Shown here piece after piece: positions 1-6,845 of a stretch of 7,846 nucleotides of DNA. Positions within the stretch are counted from its first letter, which is position 1. Every line of letters starts with the position of its first letter. The notes under the pieces were generated by a model. The model was given only the letters and a program-made list of their open reading frames with translations, did not search any database and was not told where the DNA came from. This DNA comes from DATAYF01 sp036272735 (GTDB taxonomy: Bacteria; Chloroflexota; Ktedonobacteria; Ktedonobacterales; Ktedonobacteraceae): positions 1-7,846 of the forward strand of contig DATAYF010000396.1 of the NCBI GenBank assembly GCA_036272735.1, in the 5' to 3' direction. The translations under genes were made by a program, and so were the position numbers.

Positions 1-1
1 C

Positions 2-1909
2 ATCCTGGAGCGGCTCAGCGGGCCGCTCTGCGAGAGCGTGACCGAAGAGGCTGGTGGACAACTGAAGCTGGCAAGCCTGCTGCAGGCGAATCTCTTCATG
101 AGTGCGCTGGATGCCACCGATACCTGGTATCGCTACCATCCCCTCTTTGCCGAAACGCTGCGCACACAGTTGCAGAAGCAGGAGCCAGAACTCGTGCCAG
201 ACTTGTATCGTCGAGCCAGTCGCTGGTATGAGCAGCACGGGTGGGCAGAGGACGCCTGTGAGTATGCGTATCGAGCTTCCGACCTGCCTCATGCGGCACG
301 CTTGCTGGCGGAGTTGGTGCCATCTTTGGTGGAGCAAGGCAAGCTCGTGCGCCTCGGCCACTGGTTGGATCGGCTTCCGCAGGAGATCATTGCGGCCTCG
401 GTGTATCTCTCCCTTGCCTTGATCTGGACCCAGCCCCTACGCACGTCGCAGCCGCCTGACCCGGAAGGGGTCATCAAGCACCTCACAGCGCTGCTCAAGA
501 CGCATGAAAAGGACGATCCCGAGGCACAGGCAGAACTGCAACGAGAGCTGGCGCTGCAACAGGCAACGCTGGCGCTGGTCCGAGGGGATATCCCGCAGGC
601 GCTTTCCCGCGCTGCGGAGATGACGCGTTCGCTCACGGGACCTGAGACAACCTGGAGTCGGTTCACCCTCTGGCGCCAGCGCGTGCTCCTTGGGGCTGCC
701 TATCACGTCAGTGGGGACCTCCTGGCCTCGGAGCAGACCTTGCGGCAAGCCTTGCCTGAGGGCTCACCCAGCCCCAATTTCGTGGTCATCGCCAGTCTCG
801 ATGAGCTGTACGAGGAGCTGGGGCGATTACGCGAACTGGGACGGCTCTATGAGGACTTGTTCCGCGCGCTCGCCTGGCACCACCATCTCCCGTCCCTGGC
901 TCTCGCCATGGCGCATCAGCGCTATGGCGTCCTGTTGTATGAGTGGAATCGCCTGCAAGAAGCGGAGTCCGAGGCCCTGCAATCCCTCGAACTGGTTCCA
1001 CACCTGGATCTTGCTCGTCCCAGCCCCTGGCTGGCACTGCTCGGACTCGGAGTCCTGGCGCGTGTGGCCCTGGCGCAAGGCAACAGCGAGCGAGCCAGGC
1101 AGCTCCTAGAGAGCGAAGCGTTTGACGTGGCGCAGTTTCCAGTTCCCCAGAGGAGCAAAGACGTGTTGATCCTGCTTCCGGTCCGCCTTGCCCTGCGTTG
1201 CGGGCAGCTTGATCCTGCCTTGCAGTGGGCCTCGACCTGCGGGTTACACTCTGACGATCCGCTCACGAGCCCCCTGGGGAAGGGTCGCTACGCAGGCTAT
1301 GTCACATTGGCGCGGGTTTTGATCGCACGTGGACGAGGCCACCCGAATGCCCTGGCGCTCTCTCAAGCACAGATTCTGTTGGACCATCTGCTGGAGATCG
1401 CCGTTGGGACAGGTGCTCATGGTCGGCTCATCGAGATCCAGATGCTGCGCGCGCTAGCGCTGCACGCCCAGGGCAAGGCCAGGCAGGCGCTAGCCACCCT
1501 GGGACCTATCCTCGCTCAAGCCGAGCCAGAAGGGTATCTGCGCCTGTTTGCCGATGAAGGCGAGGTGATGGCGCACCTGCTCGCGCTGATTGCCCCCTTT
1601 ACCACCGCCTCGCCTGACTACCTTCAGCGCATCCAGGCGGCGATCGTGCCCGTCTGGCAGGCCCAGCCTGATGCCGCGACGCAACCAGCACCACGCTCGA
1701 CGCTCTATGAGCCGCTGAGTGCACGGGAGTGGGACGTCTTGCAACTGGTGGCCGAGGGCCTCTCCAACCAGCAGATCGCCGAGCATCTGGTGCTCAGCCT
1801 GTACACCGTCAAACTCCATGTCAAGCATCTCCTGGCAAAACTGGGCGCCGCGAATCGCACCCAGGCCGTGGTCCGTGCGCGTGCCTTGCATATCCTCTCT
1901 CCCTTCTGA
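2..1909 (+). CDS. LuxR-family (MalT/LAL-type) transcriptional regulator, 5'-truncated by window
   Basis: This is the C-terminal part of a large ATP-dependent LuxR regulator, a probable cytoplasmic DNA-binding activator. The frame is open from the first codon of the window (position 2). The residues before the first GTG at 38 (ILERLSGPLCESV) match the conserved segment that follows the ATPase domain in MalT-like proteins, so 38 is not the real start. About 635 residues are visible. The long middle is Leu/Ala-rich and helical, as in the TPR-like sensor arm of MalT. A LuxR helix-turn-helix lies at about 1715-1894, with LSAREWDVLQLVAEGLSNQQIAEHL followed by TVKLHVKHLLAKLGAANRTQAV, which matches the GerE/LuxR pattern closely. 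The gene ends with TGA at 1907-1909. The P-loop ATPase half expected for the family would lie upstream. The effector and target genes cannot be read from sequence. The neighbouring downstream genes are possible targets only by position. Confidence 0.93.
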   Translation: MLERLSGPLCESVTEEAGGQLKLASLLQANLFMSALDATDTWYRYHPLFAETLRTQLQKQEPELVPDLYRRASRWYEQHGWAEDACEYAYRASDLPHAARLLAELVPSLVEQGKLVRLGHWLDRLPQEIIAASVYLSLALIWTQPLRTSQPPDPEGVIKHLTALLKTHEKDDPEAQAELQRELALQQATLALVRGDIPQALSRAAEMTRSLTGPETTWSRFTLWRQRVLLGAAYHVSGDLLASEQTLRQALPEGSPSPNFVVIASLDELYEELGRLRELGRLYEDLFRALAWHHHLPSLALAMAHQRYGVLLYEWNRLQEAESEALQSLELVPHLDLARPSPWLALLGLGVLARVALAQGNSERARQLLESEAFDVAQFPVPQRSKDVLILLPVRLALRCGQLDPALQWASTCGLHSDDPLTSPLGKGRYAGYVTLARVLIARGRGHPNALALSQAQILLDHLLEIAVGTGAHGRLIEIQMLRALALHAQGKARQALATLGPILAQAEPEGYLRLFADEGEVMAHLLALIAPFTTASPDYLQRIQAAIVPVWQAQPDAATQPAPRSTLYEPLSAREWDVLQLVAEGLSNQQIAEHLVLSLYTVKLHVKHLLAKLGAANRTQAVVRARALHILSPF

Positions 1910-1973
1910 AGAGGTCATGATCCCCCCAAAAAATACCTCTTTCGAGGGAAGACAGCCCGGCTTTTTTGCGGTA

Positions 1974-2033
1974 GATTCTGCAATAGAAGGAACATAACAA
2001 TATGTTATATCACCTATTGCAGAATGCAATAGG
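1974..2033. promoter_or_regulatory. Nested inverted repeats upstream of the DUF1214 gene (operator-like)
   Basis: Several dyads are packed into 60 bp. An exact 12-bp inverted repeat pairs ATTCTGCAATAG (1975-1986) with CTATTGCAGAAT (2014-2025). Between these arms are two overlapping small palindromes: AACATA-acaa-TATGTT (1991-2006) and ATAACA-ata-TGTTAT (1994-2008). The right arm also belongs to a second palindrome, CCTATTGC-agaat-GCAATAGG (2013-2033). The half-site TGCAATAG thus occurs three times. The AT-rich centre (TATGTTATAT, 2001-2010) could be a -10 region, but no good -35 is seen. The position, 20 bp before the start codon, suits a repressor operator. An mRNA hairpin in the 5' leader is the alternative. 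Confidence 0.5.
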
Positions 2034-2037
2034 CGAA

Positions 2038-2047
2038 GAGGAAAGGA
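2038..2047 (+). promoter_or_regulatory. Ribosome binding site for the DUF1214 membrane protein
   Basis: The purine-rich GAGGAAAGGA lies 6 nt before the ATG at 2054. It supports that start over other in-frame options. It directly follows the 2013-2033 palindrome, so a hairpin or a bound protein there could affect ribosome access. Confidence 0.6.
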
Positions 2048-2053
2048 ACGTGT

Positions 2054-3205
2054 ATGCACGAACAAGGTACTGCGCGCCGGGGAGGCGCCGCCTTCATCTG
2101 GAAATGGGGAGCAATCTGTGGGGTCGTGCTGGGCGCGATGCAGATCATCATCTCACTGCTCGCCGCTGGATCGCTCAAGACGATCCTTGATGTTGTCGTG
2201 TGGCTGGTCGCGTTTTTCGTGATCGGCCTGTTCGCCGCTCGCCAGACTGGCAGGGTTACGACCGGCACGCTGGTCGGACTGGTCGCGGGTTTGACCGGTA
2301 GCCTGATCGCGGTGATCTTCGCCATCGTTCAAATCGCAACCGATGGGCAGGTCGCGCAGGCCCTCCATCAGGCCGAGCAGCGTGGCGGGAATCTCTCGCC
2401 AGGTGGATTACTCACTATCGTTGTCGTTCTCATCGCTCTCAGCCTGATCGTGACCTTCGCCTTAGAGATTGGTCTGGGAGCGGGCATGGGCGCTCTGGGG
2501 GGTCTGGTCGGACGACGTCTTGCCAGGCCAGCCACATCCACCTCCGTTGTCGATCCGCGATGGACCCCACCGTCCCCTCCCTTGCCTCGTTCACCGGCCA
2601 GACATCGAGCCTGGGCTTTCCTCCTGAACGTCGCGTTCGCGGTGCTGGGGATTCTCGCGGGAGCAGTGCTGGCAACTCTCACGGCCGGTCTTCTCATTAA
2701 CGCCCAGGCCAATGCCATGCAAACGACGACCAATGGCTGGAGTATCAGCTTGCAATGTGGCAAGGCCAGCAATGGCATCCTTCTGCAAGCCGCCTGCGCC
2801 CAGACCCTCCCCATGGTCAACCTGCCGCAAGAGGCGGTGTACTGGACGGCGACGGTGGATGGGGCGGGTCAGACGCTCACTGGAGGGCATGACTACCTCC
2901 TGCACTTCCCGCCGGGAGGACTGCCACCCAACCAGGCCTTCTGGTCGCTGACCATGACCAACCCGCAGGGCCAGATGGTGGCCAATCCGAGCAATCGCTA
3001 CAGCGTCAGCGATCGGTCAGGTCTGGTACCCAACACCGACGGCTCCATTGACATCTACATCCAGCAGGACGCCCCGGCTGGTCACGAGTCGAACTGGCTT
3101 CCGGCCCCCGGTGGGTACTTCAAGCTCTGGCTCCGGGTCTATCAGCCCGGCGCGGCCGTTCTGAGTGGCGCGTACCACGTGCCGCCTATCGTGGAGGTGC
3201 ACTAA
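2054..3205 (+). CDS. Five-TM membrane protein with C-terminal DUF1214 domain
   Basis: A 383-residue integral membrane protein of unknown function. The N-terminal part has four predicted membrane segments (about residues 17-38, 43-63, 71-96 and 117-139). A Pro/Ser/Arg-rich linker (about 159-184) follows, then a fifth segment (about 187-214), and then a globular domain likely to be outside the membrane. That domain reads as DUF1214: FWSLTM (296-301), NPSNRYSV (311-318), DGSIDIYIQ (329-337), SNWLPAP (346-352), and a closing LWLRVYQP segment. DUF1214 proteins in other bacteria are usually either about 200 aa with one TM segment or fused after DUF1254. The added four-TM module is unusual. The stop overlaps the start of the next gene, which carries DUF1254, its usual partner. 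The biochemical role of either domain is not established. The domain call is made from remembered motifs, not a search. Confidence 0.82.
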   Translation: MHEQGTARRGGAAFIWKWGAICGVVLGAMQIIISLLAAGSLKTILDVVVWLVAFFVIGLFAARQTGRVTTGTLVGLVAGLTGSLIAVIFAIVQIATDGQVAQALHQAEQRGGNLSPGGLLTIVVVLIALSLIVTFALEIGLGAGMGALGGLVGRRLARPATSTSVVDPRWTPPSPPLPRSPARHRAWAFLLNVAFAVLGILAGAVLATLTAGLLINAQANAMQTTTNGWSISLQCGKASNGILLQAACAQTLPMVNLPQEAVYWTATVDGAGQTLTGGHDYLLHFPPGGLPPNQAFWSLTMTNPQGQMVANPSNRYSVSDRSGLVPNTDGSIDIYIQQDAPAGHESNWLPAPGGYFKLWLRVYQPGAAVLSGAYHVPPIVEVH

Positions 3206-3207
3206 TG
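3192..3207 (+). promoter_or_regulatory. Shine-Dalgarno and TAATG stop/start overlap coupling DUF1214 and DUF1254 genes
   Basis: A strong GGAGGTG (3192-3198) lies inside the end of the first gene, 6 nt before the ATG at 3205. The stop TAA (3203-3205) shares its last A with that ATG. This layout implies translational coupling and fixes the start of the second gene. Confidence 0.75.
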
Positions 3208-3900
3208 GCGAACATGGAAAACAAAGAACCGAACAGCCAGTCGAGCGCGGCCGCGTCCGACTCCTCGCAGGCCTGGACCAGAAGCAGGTGGAAGGTCCCC
3301 CTGCTCATCTTCGCCGTGACCGCCCTGGTCGTGTGGGGGGGCGGCGCCTTCGCTTACCCCTATCTCTATACGCATCTCATCTACACCGGGTTGGAGAACG
3401 CGGTTGTCCAGCACGGCATAAGCGCAGGCAGTTCCTCTGGCATTCCCATCAATACGCTCTATACGGCGCCCACCCTGGCTTCCCCCTCGCAGTCCAACGC
3501 CTTGGAGGGCACCGGGAACCACGACACGCTCTACACCATTGGTTGGCTCGATCTGAGCAAAGGGCCCGAGGTGTTGCACGTGCCGGACATGGCTGGCCGC
3601 TATTACAGCATCCAGTTGACGGACCTATGGGGAACGGATTTCGCCTATGTGGGCCGGCGCACCACCGGGACACAGGCTGGCGACTATCTCATTAGCGGAC
3701 CAGGCTGGCAGGGAAAGGTGCCGGTTGGGATGAAGCAGATCGTCTCGCCGAACAACACGGTGTTGCTGATCGGACGCACGCTCGTGGAAAGTGACAGCGA
3801 CCTCGCCACGGCCTATGGGCTGGCGAAGCAGATCCAGCTCACACCGCTAAGCCAGTGGCAACCTAGTGCAAGATCAGGAGACCTATTGTGTAAGAGATAG
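3205..3900 (+). CDS. DUF1254 domain membrane-anchored protein, C-terminus altered by a mobile element
   Basis: A 231-residue protein with a hydrophilic N-terminus, one membrane segment (about 29-49) and a DUF1254 domain that is probably extracytoplasmic. Recognisable DUF1254 signatures run in order: NHDTLYTIGWLDLSKGP (105-121), VLHVPDMAGRYYSIQLTDLWG (123-143), RTTG..AGDYLISGPGWQG (152-170), a GRTLV element (190-194), and AKQIQLTPLSQW (207-218). The domain is therefore complete to its usual end. The last 11 residues (from S221) and the stop codon come from the 111-bp foldback element inserted at 3863. Without the insertion the gene would read Gln-Pro-Ser-stop directly after LSQW. The gene is coupled to the DUF1214 gene upstream. 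DUF1254 and DUF1214 often form one protein of about 450 aa; here they are split and in reverse order. Function is unknown. Confidence 0.83.
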   Translation: MANMENKEPNSQSSAAASDSSQAWTRSRWKVPLLIFAVTALVVWGGGAFAYPYLYTHLIYTGLENAVVQHGISAGSSSGIPINTLYTAPTLASPSQSNALEGTGNHDTLYTIGWLDLSKGPEVLHVPDMAGRYYSIQLTDLWGTDFAYVGRRTTGTQAGDYLISGPGWQGKVPVGMKQIVSPNNTVLLIGRTLVESDSDLATAYGLAKQIQLTPLSQWQPSARSGDLLCKR

Positions 3901-3973
3901 AGCGTTCCTCATGCTGGTTTAGCAGAGGAACATTGGTTCCCATTACACAACAGGTCTTTGGATTCTGCACTAG
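3863..3973. mobile_element. 111-bp MITE-like foldback element with CTAG target duplication
   Basis: The two ends are imperfect inverted repeats of 31 bp: 3863-3893 and 3943-3973 match at 25 of 31 positions when one is reverse-complemented, with CTAGTGCA exact at the outer end and TTGTGTAA exact at the inner end. CTAG stands at both extremes (3863-3866, 3970-3973) and fits a 4-bp target duplication, although it is palindromic and could belong to the repeat. The centre contains a further hairpin (3904-3931: GTTCCTC/GAGGAAC plus TGCT/AGCA, one bulged base). There is no coding capacity. The base composition is more AT-rich than the genes on either side. A 4-bp YTAR-type target is, from memory, typical of IS701 and IS5 families, so an IS701-like parent is possible. 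Confidence 0.75.
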
Positions 3974-4011
3974 CTAATAGCACACGCCAGTGGCCCGCCT
4001 TTTTGAAAGAG

Positions 4012-4017
4012 TGAAGG
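4012..4017 (+). promoter_or_regulatory. Ribosome binding site fixing the ABC ATPase start at 4026
   Basis: GAAGGA ends 8 nt before the ATG at 4026. An in-frame GTG at 3990 would add 12 residues that do not resemble the family N-terminus and has no Shine-Dalgarno sequence. The family normally begins a few residues before the first beta strand, as MNAIETNHLTRAFG does. Confidence 0.65.
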
Positions 4018-4025
4018 ATGAACTG

Positions 4026-4970
4026 ATGAACGCGATCGAAACCAACCACTTGACCCGTGCCTTCGGCAGCCTGGCGGCTGTGGACGACCTGACGCTTGCC
4101 ATTCCAGAGGGAACCGTCTTTGGTTTCCTGGGGCCGAATGGCGCGGGCAAAACGACAACCGTGCGCCTGCTCTCGGCATTGATTGCTCCCACGAGTGGGA
4201 GCGCTGCGGTGGCGGGATATCGCCTGGGCGCGCAAAATGAGGCTATTCGGCAATCCGTTGGGATCCTCACTGAGACGCCGGGGTTGTATGACCGACTGAG
4301 CGCCTGGCAGAACTTGCTGTTCTTTGCAGAATTGTATGACCTCGCCGCCGAGCGAGCAGCCTCTCAGGTCGAACGCTATCTGCATCTGCTCGATCTCTGG
4401 GAGAGGCGCGACGACAAGGTCGGTGGCTTCTCGAAAGGCATGCGTCAGAAACTAGCGATTGCCCGCGCTTTGCTGCACGAACCAAAGATCATCTTCCTGG
4501 ATGAGCCAACCTCTGGCCTCGATCCTGAAGCAGCGCGGGTGGTGCGCGACTTCATCAAGCAATTGCGGACGGAGGGACGGACCATCTTTCTCACCACGCA
4601 TAATCTGCCAGAGGCCGATGAACTCTGCGATCTCATCGGGGTGTTTCGCTCGCGGCTCCTGCGCCTGGACACCCCGGCTCATTTACGTATGGGCATGTTT
4701 GGCATGGGGACACAGGTGCGTGTCGTCGGTGACGCGACCCACTGGATAGAGAGCGTTCGTGTCCTGCCCTTTGTCCATGATGCGCATGCCGAAGACGGGG
4801 TCCTTTCCGTTCGTCTCGATCATCCCGATGATCAGAATCCGGCGCTGGTGCAGGCACTCGTGAATGCAGGGGCCCGGATCCGCGCGGTGGAACCAATCTC
4901 CCATTCACTTGAGGAGGTGTATCTGGAACTGGTGGAGAATGAACGCCAGGCTGCGGCTGTCAGCCGCTAA
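4026..4970 (+). CDS. ABC-2 type transporter ATP-binding protein
   Basis: A 314-residue ABC ATPase of the CcmA/DrrA/NatA type that should power the permease encoded next. Motifs in order: Walker A GPNGAGKT (36-43), a Q-loop region reading ILTETPGLYD (80-89) with Thr-Glu where Gln is usual (from memory, frequent in this subgroup), signature GGFSKGMRQK (133-142), Walker B IIFLDE (155-160), D-loop SGLD (163-166), and the switch His in TTHNL (H192). Everything needed for ATP hydrolysis is present. About 100 residues follow the nucleotide-binding domain and end in SLEEVYLELVE, the usual helical close of drug-export ATPases. The stop is 26 bp before the permease start, so the two form an operon. The substrate cannot be deduced. 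Drug, lipid, peptide or ion export are all known for the type. Confidence 0.93.
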   Translation: MNAIETNHLTRAFGSLAAVDDLTLAIPEGTVFGFLGPNGAGKTTTVRLLSALIAPTSGSAAVAGYRLGAQNEAIRQSVGILTETPGLYDRLSAWQNLLFFAELYDLAAERAASQVERYLHLLDLWERRDDKVGGFSKGMRQKLAIARALLHEPKIIFLDEPTSGLDPEAARVVRDFIKQLRTEGRTIFLTTHNLPEADELCDLIGVFRSRLLRLDTPAHLRMGMFGMGTQVRVVGDATHWIESVRVLPFVHDAHAEDGVLSVRLDHPDDQNPALVQALVNAGARIRAVEPISHSLEEVYLELVENERQAAAVSR

Positions 4971-4996
4971 ACAAGGAAGAAGGAGCAAGAACGAGT

Positions 4997-5761
4997 ATGC
5001 ACAAAGTCTTTGTGATCCTGCGGAAAGAGTTCAGCGAGATCGTCCAGCAACGTATCCTCCTGTTCAGTACTCTCCTCCCGCCTTTGCTGTTCGCCGTGCT
5101 CCCCCTCTTTTTCCTGCTACGGGGCGGCAAGGGGTCGAGTGCCAGTTCTTTTGCCATTCCGTCCCTCGAGGGGTTGACGCTTCATGAGTACACCCAGGGA
5201 GTGATAGCAACGACGTTCTCGAACCTGTATATGCTGCTCCCGATGATCGTTCCCAGCATCATTGCGGCCTTTAGTATCATTGGAGAGAAGAACAACCGCA
5301 CACTTGAGCCGGTGTTGGCGACGCCCGTGCGAAGGTGGCAACTGTTGACGGGCAAGATTCTGTCGGCGTTGCTGCCTGCGGTGATCGTGACCTGGATCAG
5401 TGGAGGCCTTTTCATCGCGGAATTAGCGATCTTCACGGATGCGAATGTCGTCTCCCATGTGGTGACAGCGGGCTGGCTCACGCTTTTCATCGCCTGCACT
5501 CCTCTCTTAGGGCTGATCGCGATCGCCATCATGACGGCTATTTCGTCGCGCGTGAACGATACCCGCACGGCGCAGACGCTTTCGATATGGGGGGTCATTC
5601 CGGTCCTGGGACTCATCCTGGGCGAGCTCTCAGGCCAGTTTGAGCTCACCGTCCTCGTGGCGGTCATTGCCACCGGTATCCTGATCCCTCTCGCGATCCT
5701 CTTGAGCCTGGTCGCTGCCCAACTGTTTCAGCGCGAAACCATTCTGACCCGCTGGAAGTAG
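4997..5761 (+). CDS. ABC-2 type transporter permease
   Basis: A 254-residue polytopic inner-membrane protein and the likely partner of the ATPase just upstream. About six membrane segments can be drawn (around 21-41, 72-96, 120-145, 157-181, 195-212 and 217-243), with an extracellular loop after the first. The cytoplasmic coupling segment GEKNNRTLEPVLATPVRRW (96-114) is characteristic of ABC-2 permeases. The N-terminus (MHKVFVILRKEFSEIVQQR) is the amphipathic start usual for the family. It is shorter than NatB-type permeases, which have a large external domain, and is close to the compact DrrB-size class. The purine-rich GGAAGAAGGAG at 4975-4985 serves as the RBS, about 11 nt from the ATG. 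A 42-bp perfect palindrome begins 12 bp after the stop. Confidence 0.9.
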   Translation: MHKVFVILRKEFSEIVQQRILLFSTLLPPLLFAVLPLFFLLRGGKGSSASSFAIPSLEGLTLHEYTQGVIATTFSNLYMLLPMIVPSIIAAFSIIGEKNNRTLEPVLATPVRRWQLLTGKILSALLPAVIVTWISGGLFIAELAIFTDANVVSHVVTAGWLTLFIACTPLLGLIAIAIMTAISSRVNDTRTAQTLSIWGVIPVLGLILGELSGQFELTVLVAVIATGILIPLAILLSLVAAQLFQRETILTRWK

Positions 5762-5768
5762 TAGCGTG

Positions 5769-5820
5769 TTACAGGGGTCAGCATATCCAATAGCAGGATT
5801 GGATATGCTGACCCCTTACA
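5769..5820. mobile_element. 42-bp perfect foldback repeat flanked by TTACA duplication
   Basis: GGGGTCAGCATATCCAAT (5774-5791) is followed by the 6-nt loop AGCAGG and then its exact reverse complement (5798-5815). TTACA occurs immediately on both sides (5769-5773 and 5816-5820), as a 5-bp target duplication would. Ends starting GGGGTC and a 5-bp, AT-rich duplication recall the Tn3 family, although Tn3 ends are about 38 bp. No run of T follows the stem on either strand, so a classical intrinsic terminator is less likely. In RNA it would still form a very stable hairpin at the 3' end of the ABC operon and could protect or shorten the transcript. Confidence 0.5.
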
Positions 5821-6188
5821 TGTCATATGCAGGCGCTCGCGCAGGCCGCTCCACGATGCCACGTGTTTCGTCTGGACCGTTCAAATGCCCCGAACCAGAC
5901 ACCCCTCCGAGCCAGGAACGTTGTACTAAATGACCCGACCCGATAGTATCTCGACATGACGCTGGTTTCTCGCACGCGCAGACGTGGTGAACAGGCCATG
6001 GGGGAGAGCGGCGAAACAATGACCTCTGGCAAAAGCATGAGCCGCATGATCGTTCCAAAAAGTCTAGCGTTCTATTGATTGCTTGCTGTCCGGGTTAACC
6101 TACGTCCATTGAAGCTGGTGAGCTTGCCCACAAACCCAACTGGACGGGAGCTTGGACTACGACCAAGCTGAAATTCTGCTTCCATTGC
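5821..6188. other. Intergenic stretch without a convincing gene
   Basis: I see no supported gene here. Short open frames exist on both strands (for example 40 codons at 5956-6078 plus, about 75 codons at 5823-6047 minus), but none has an RBS or a recognisable protein pattern. Small dyads include GTCTGG/CCAGAC (5870-5875 and 5895-5900) and AGCTTGG/CCAAGCT (6149-6155 and 6163-6169). The stretch lies between two mobile-element relics and is probably debris. Confidence 0.5.
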
Positions 6189-6845
6189 TCATGTCTTTTC
6201 ATGAGTAGTGCTTTGACTTCCTGCCTGCCCTGACAGGCACACAATTCCTGTCGTTCGTTCTACCTTTACGAGGGGCAGAATGTGGAGTCCATTCCATTCC
6301 AGTTGTCTCGTTTCTAATGCTGCTCGCAGAGGTGGGTTGCTTCCATAGACGGTATCGCCTGTGACCCAGGCGACCGAGATGCCTGCATCCCATGTCCGCT
6401 GCAACATTTGGAGGGCTAACGACGGTTTAGTCGCAAATGTGATCTCTCCTGGCACATGTGCCTCTTGGCAGCGTTCTGGAGCTTGAGTCCAGCTCTTGGG
6501 AAGGTAGAGTTCTCGATCGATGAGGGCATGCCCCTTTGGACTGGCGTAGGCGAGAAAGACGCCAATTTGACAGTTTTCGATCCGTCCCGCTGTTCCGCTG
6601 TATTGCCGTTGGATGCCGACAGATTTGGTGCCTTTTTTCAAAAAGCCTGTTTCATCAAGAATGAAGATAGCCTGCGGGTCCGCAAGGGCTTCGCACACAT
6701 ATGTGCGGAGTTCGTCACGCATTGCATCCTCATCCCACTTTGCCCGATCTAACAAGTATTGGACTCCGTATGGCGTGGATTCCCCGATTTCTTCGGCAAG
6801 TTTCCATCCGTCTTTCCGTTCGACGGGACTTAGGAGCAATACCTT
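6189..6845 (-). pseudogene. IS701-family transposase fragment, broken at both ends
   Basis: The minus-strand frame resembles the middle of IS701-type DDE transposases. VERKDGWKLAEEIGE and ATPYG-like text come first, then FILDETGFLKKGTKSVGIQRQYSG with the first catalytic Asp (residue 62 counted from the TTG at 6839), RIENCQIGVFLAYASPKG, LIDRELYLPKSW, and WVTGDTVYG with the second Asp (162). Intact family members are roughly 400 aa or more. Here an in-frame TGA (6846-6848) lies just upstream of the conserved region, so the N-terminal 50 or more residues are missing. After about residue 178 (near 6305) the sequence stops resembling the family and ends at 6189-6191, so the region with the catalytic Glu is absent. 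It cannot be an active transposase. No terminal inverted repeats were found around it. Confidence 0.8.

Noticed and set aside
1910..1970. Possible intrinsic terminator after the LuxR gene (AGAGGT/ACCTCT and a T-run at 1961-1967)
   Set aside because: The paired segments have a 19-nt loop and are not next to the T-run, and the AGCCCGGCT before the T-run cannot form a hairpin with a real loop.
1490..2065. Long open frame of 191 codons on the minus strand
   Set aside because: It lies antisense to the LuxR HTH region and across the palindromic intergenic stretch, with no recognisable protein pattern; it is a shadow of the plus-strand gene.
3841..3900. DUF1254 gene as a truncated pseudogene
   Set aside because: The conserved domain is complete to LTPLSQW, and removing the inserted element gives a stop two codons later, so little or nothing native was lost.
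5774..5815. Rho-independent terminator of the ABC operon
   Set aside because: The stem is long and perfect, but CCCC is followed by TTACATG rather than a T-run, and TTACA is duplicated on both sides; a termination role is not excluded but is not the best reading.
5956..6078. 40-codon plus-strand frame with several Met residues
   Set aside because: It has no RBS, no recognisable similarity, and sits in debris between mobile-element relics.
6188..6205. Small hairpin CTCATG-TCTTTT-CATGAG
   Set aside because: A 6-bp stem at the end of the transposase remnant is too short to assign as a terminator or an element end.
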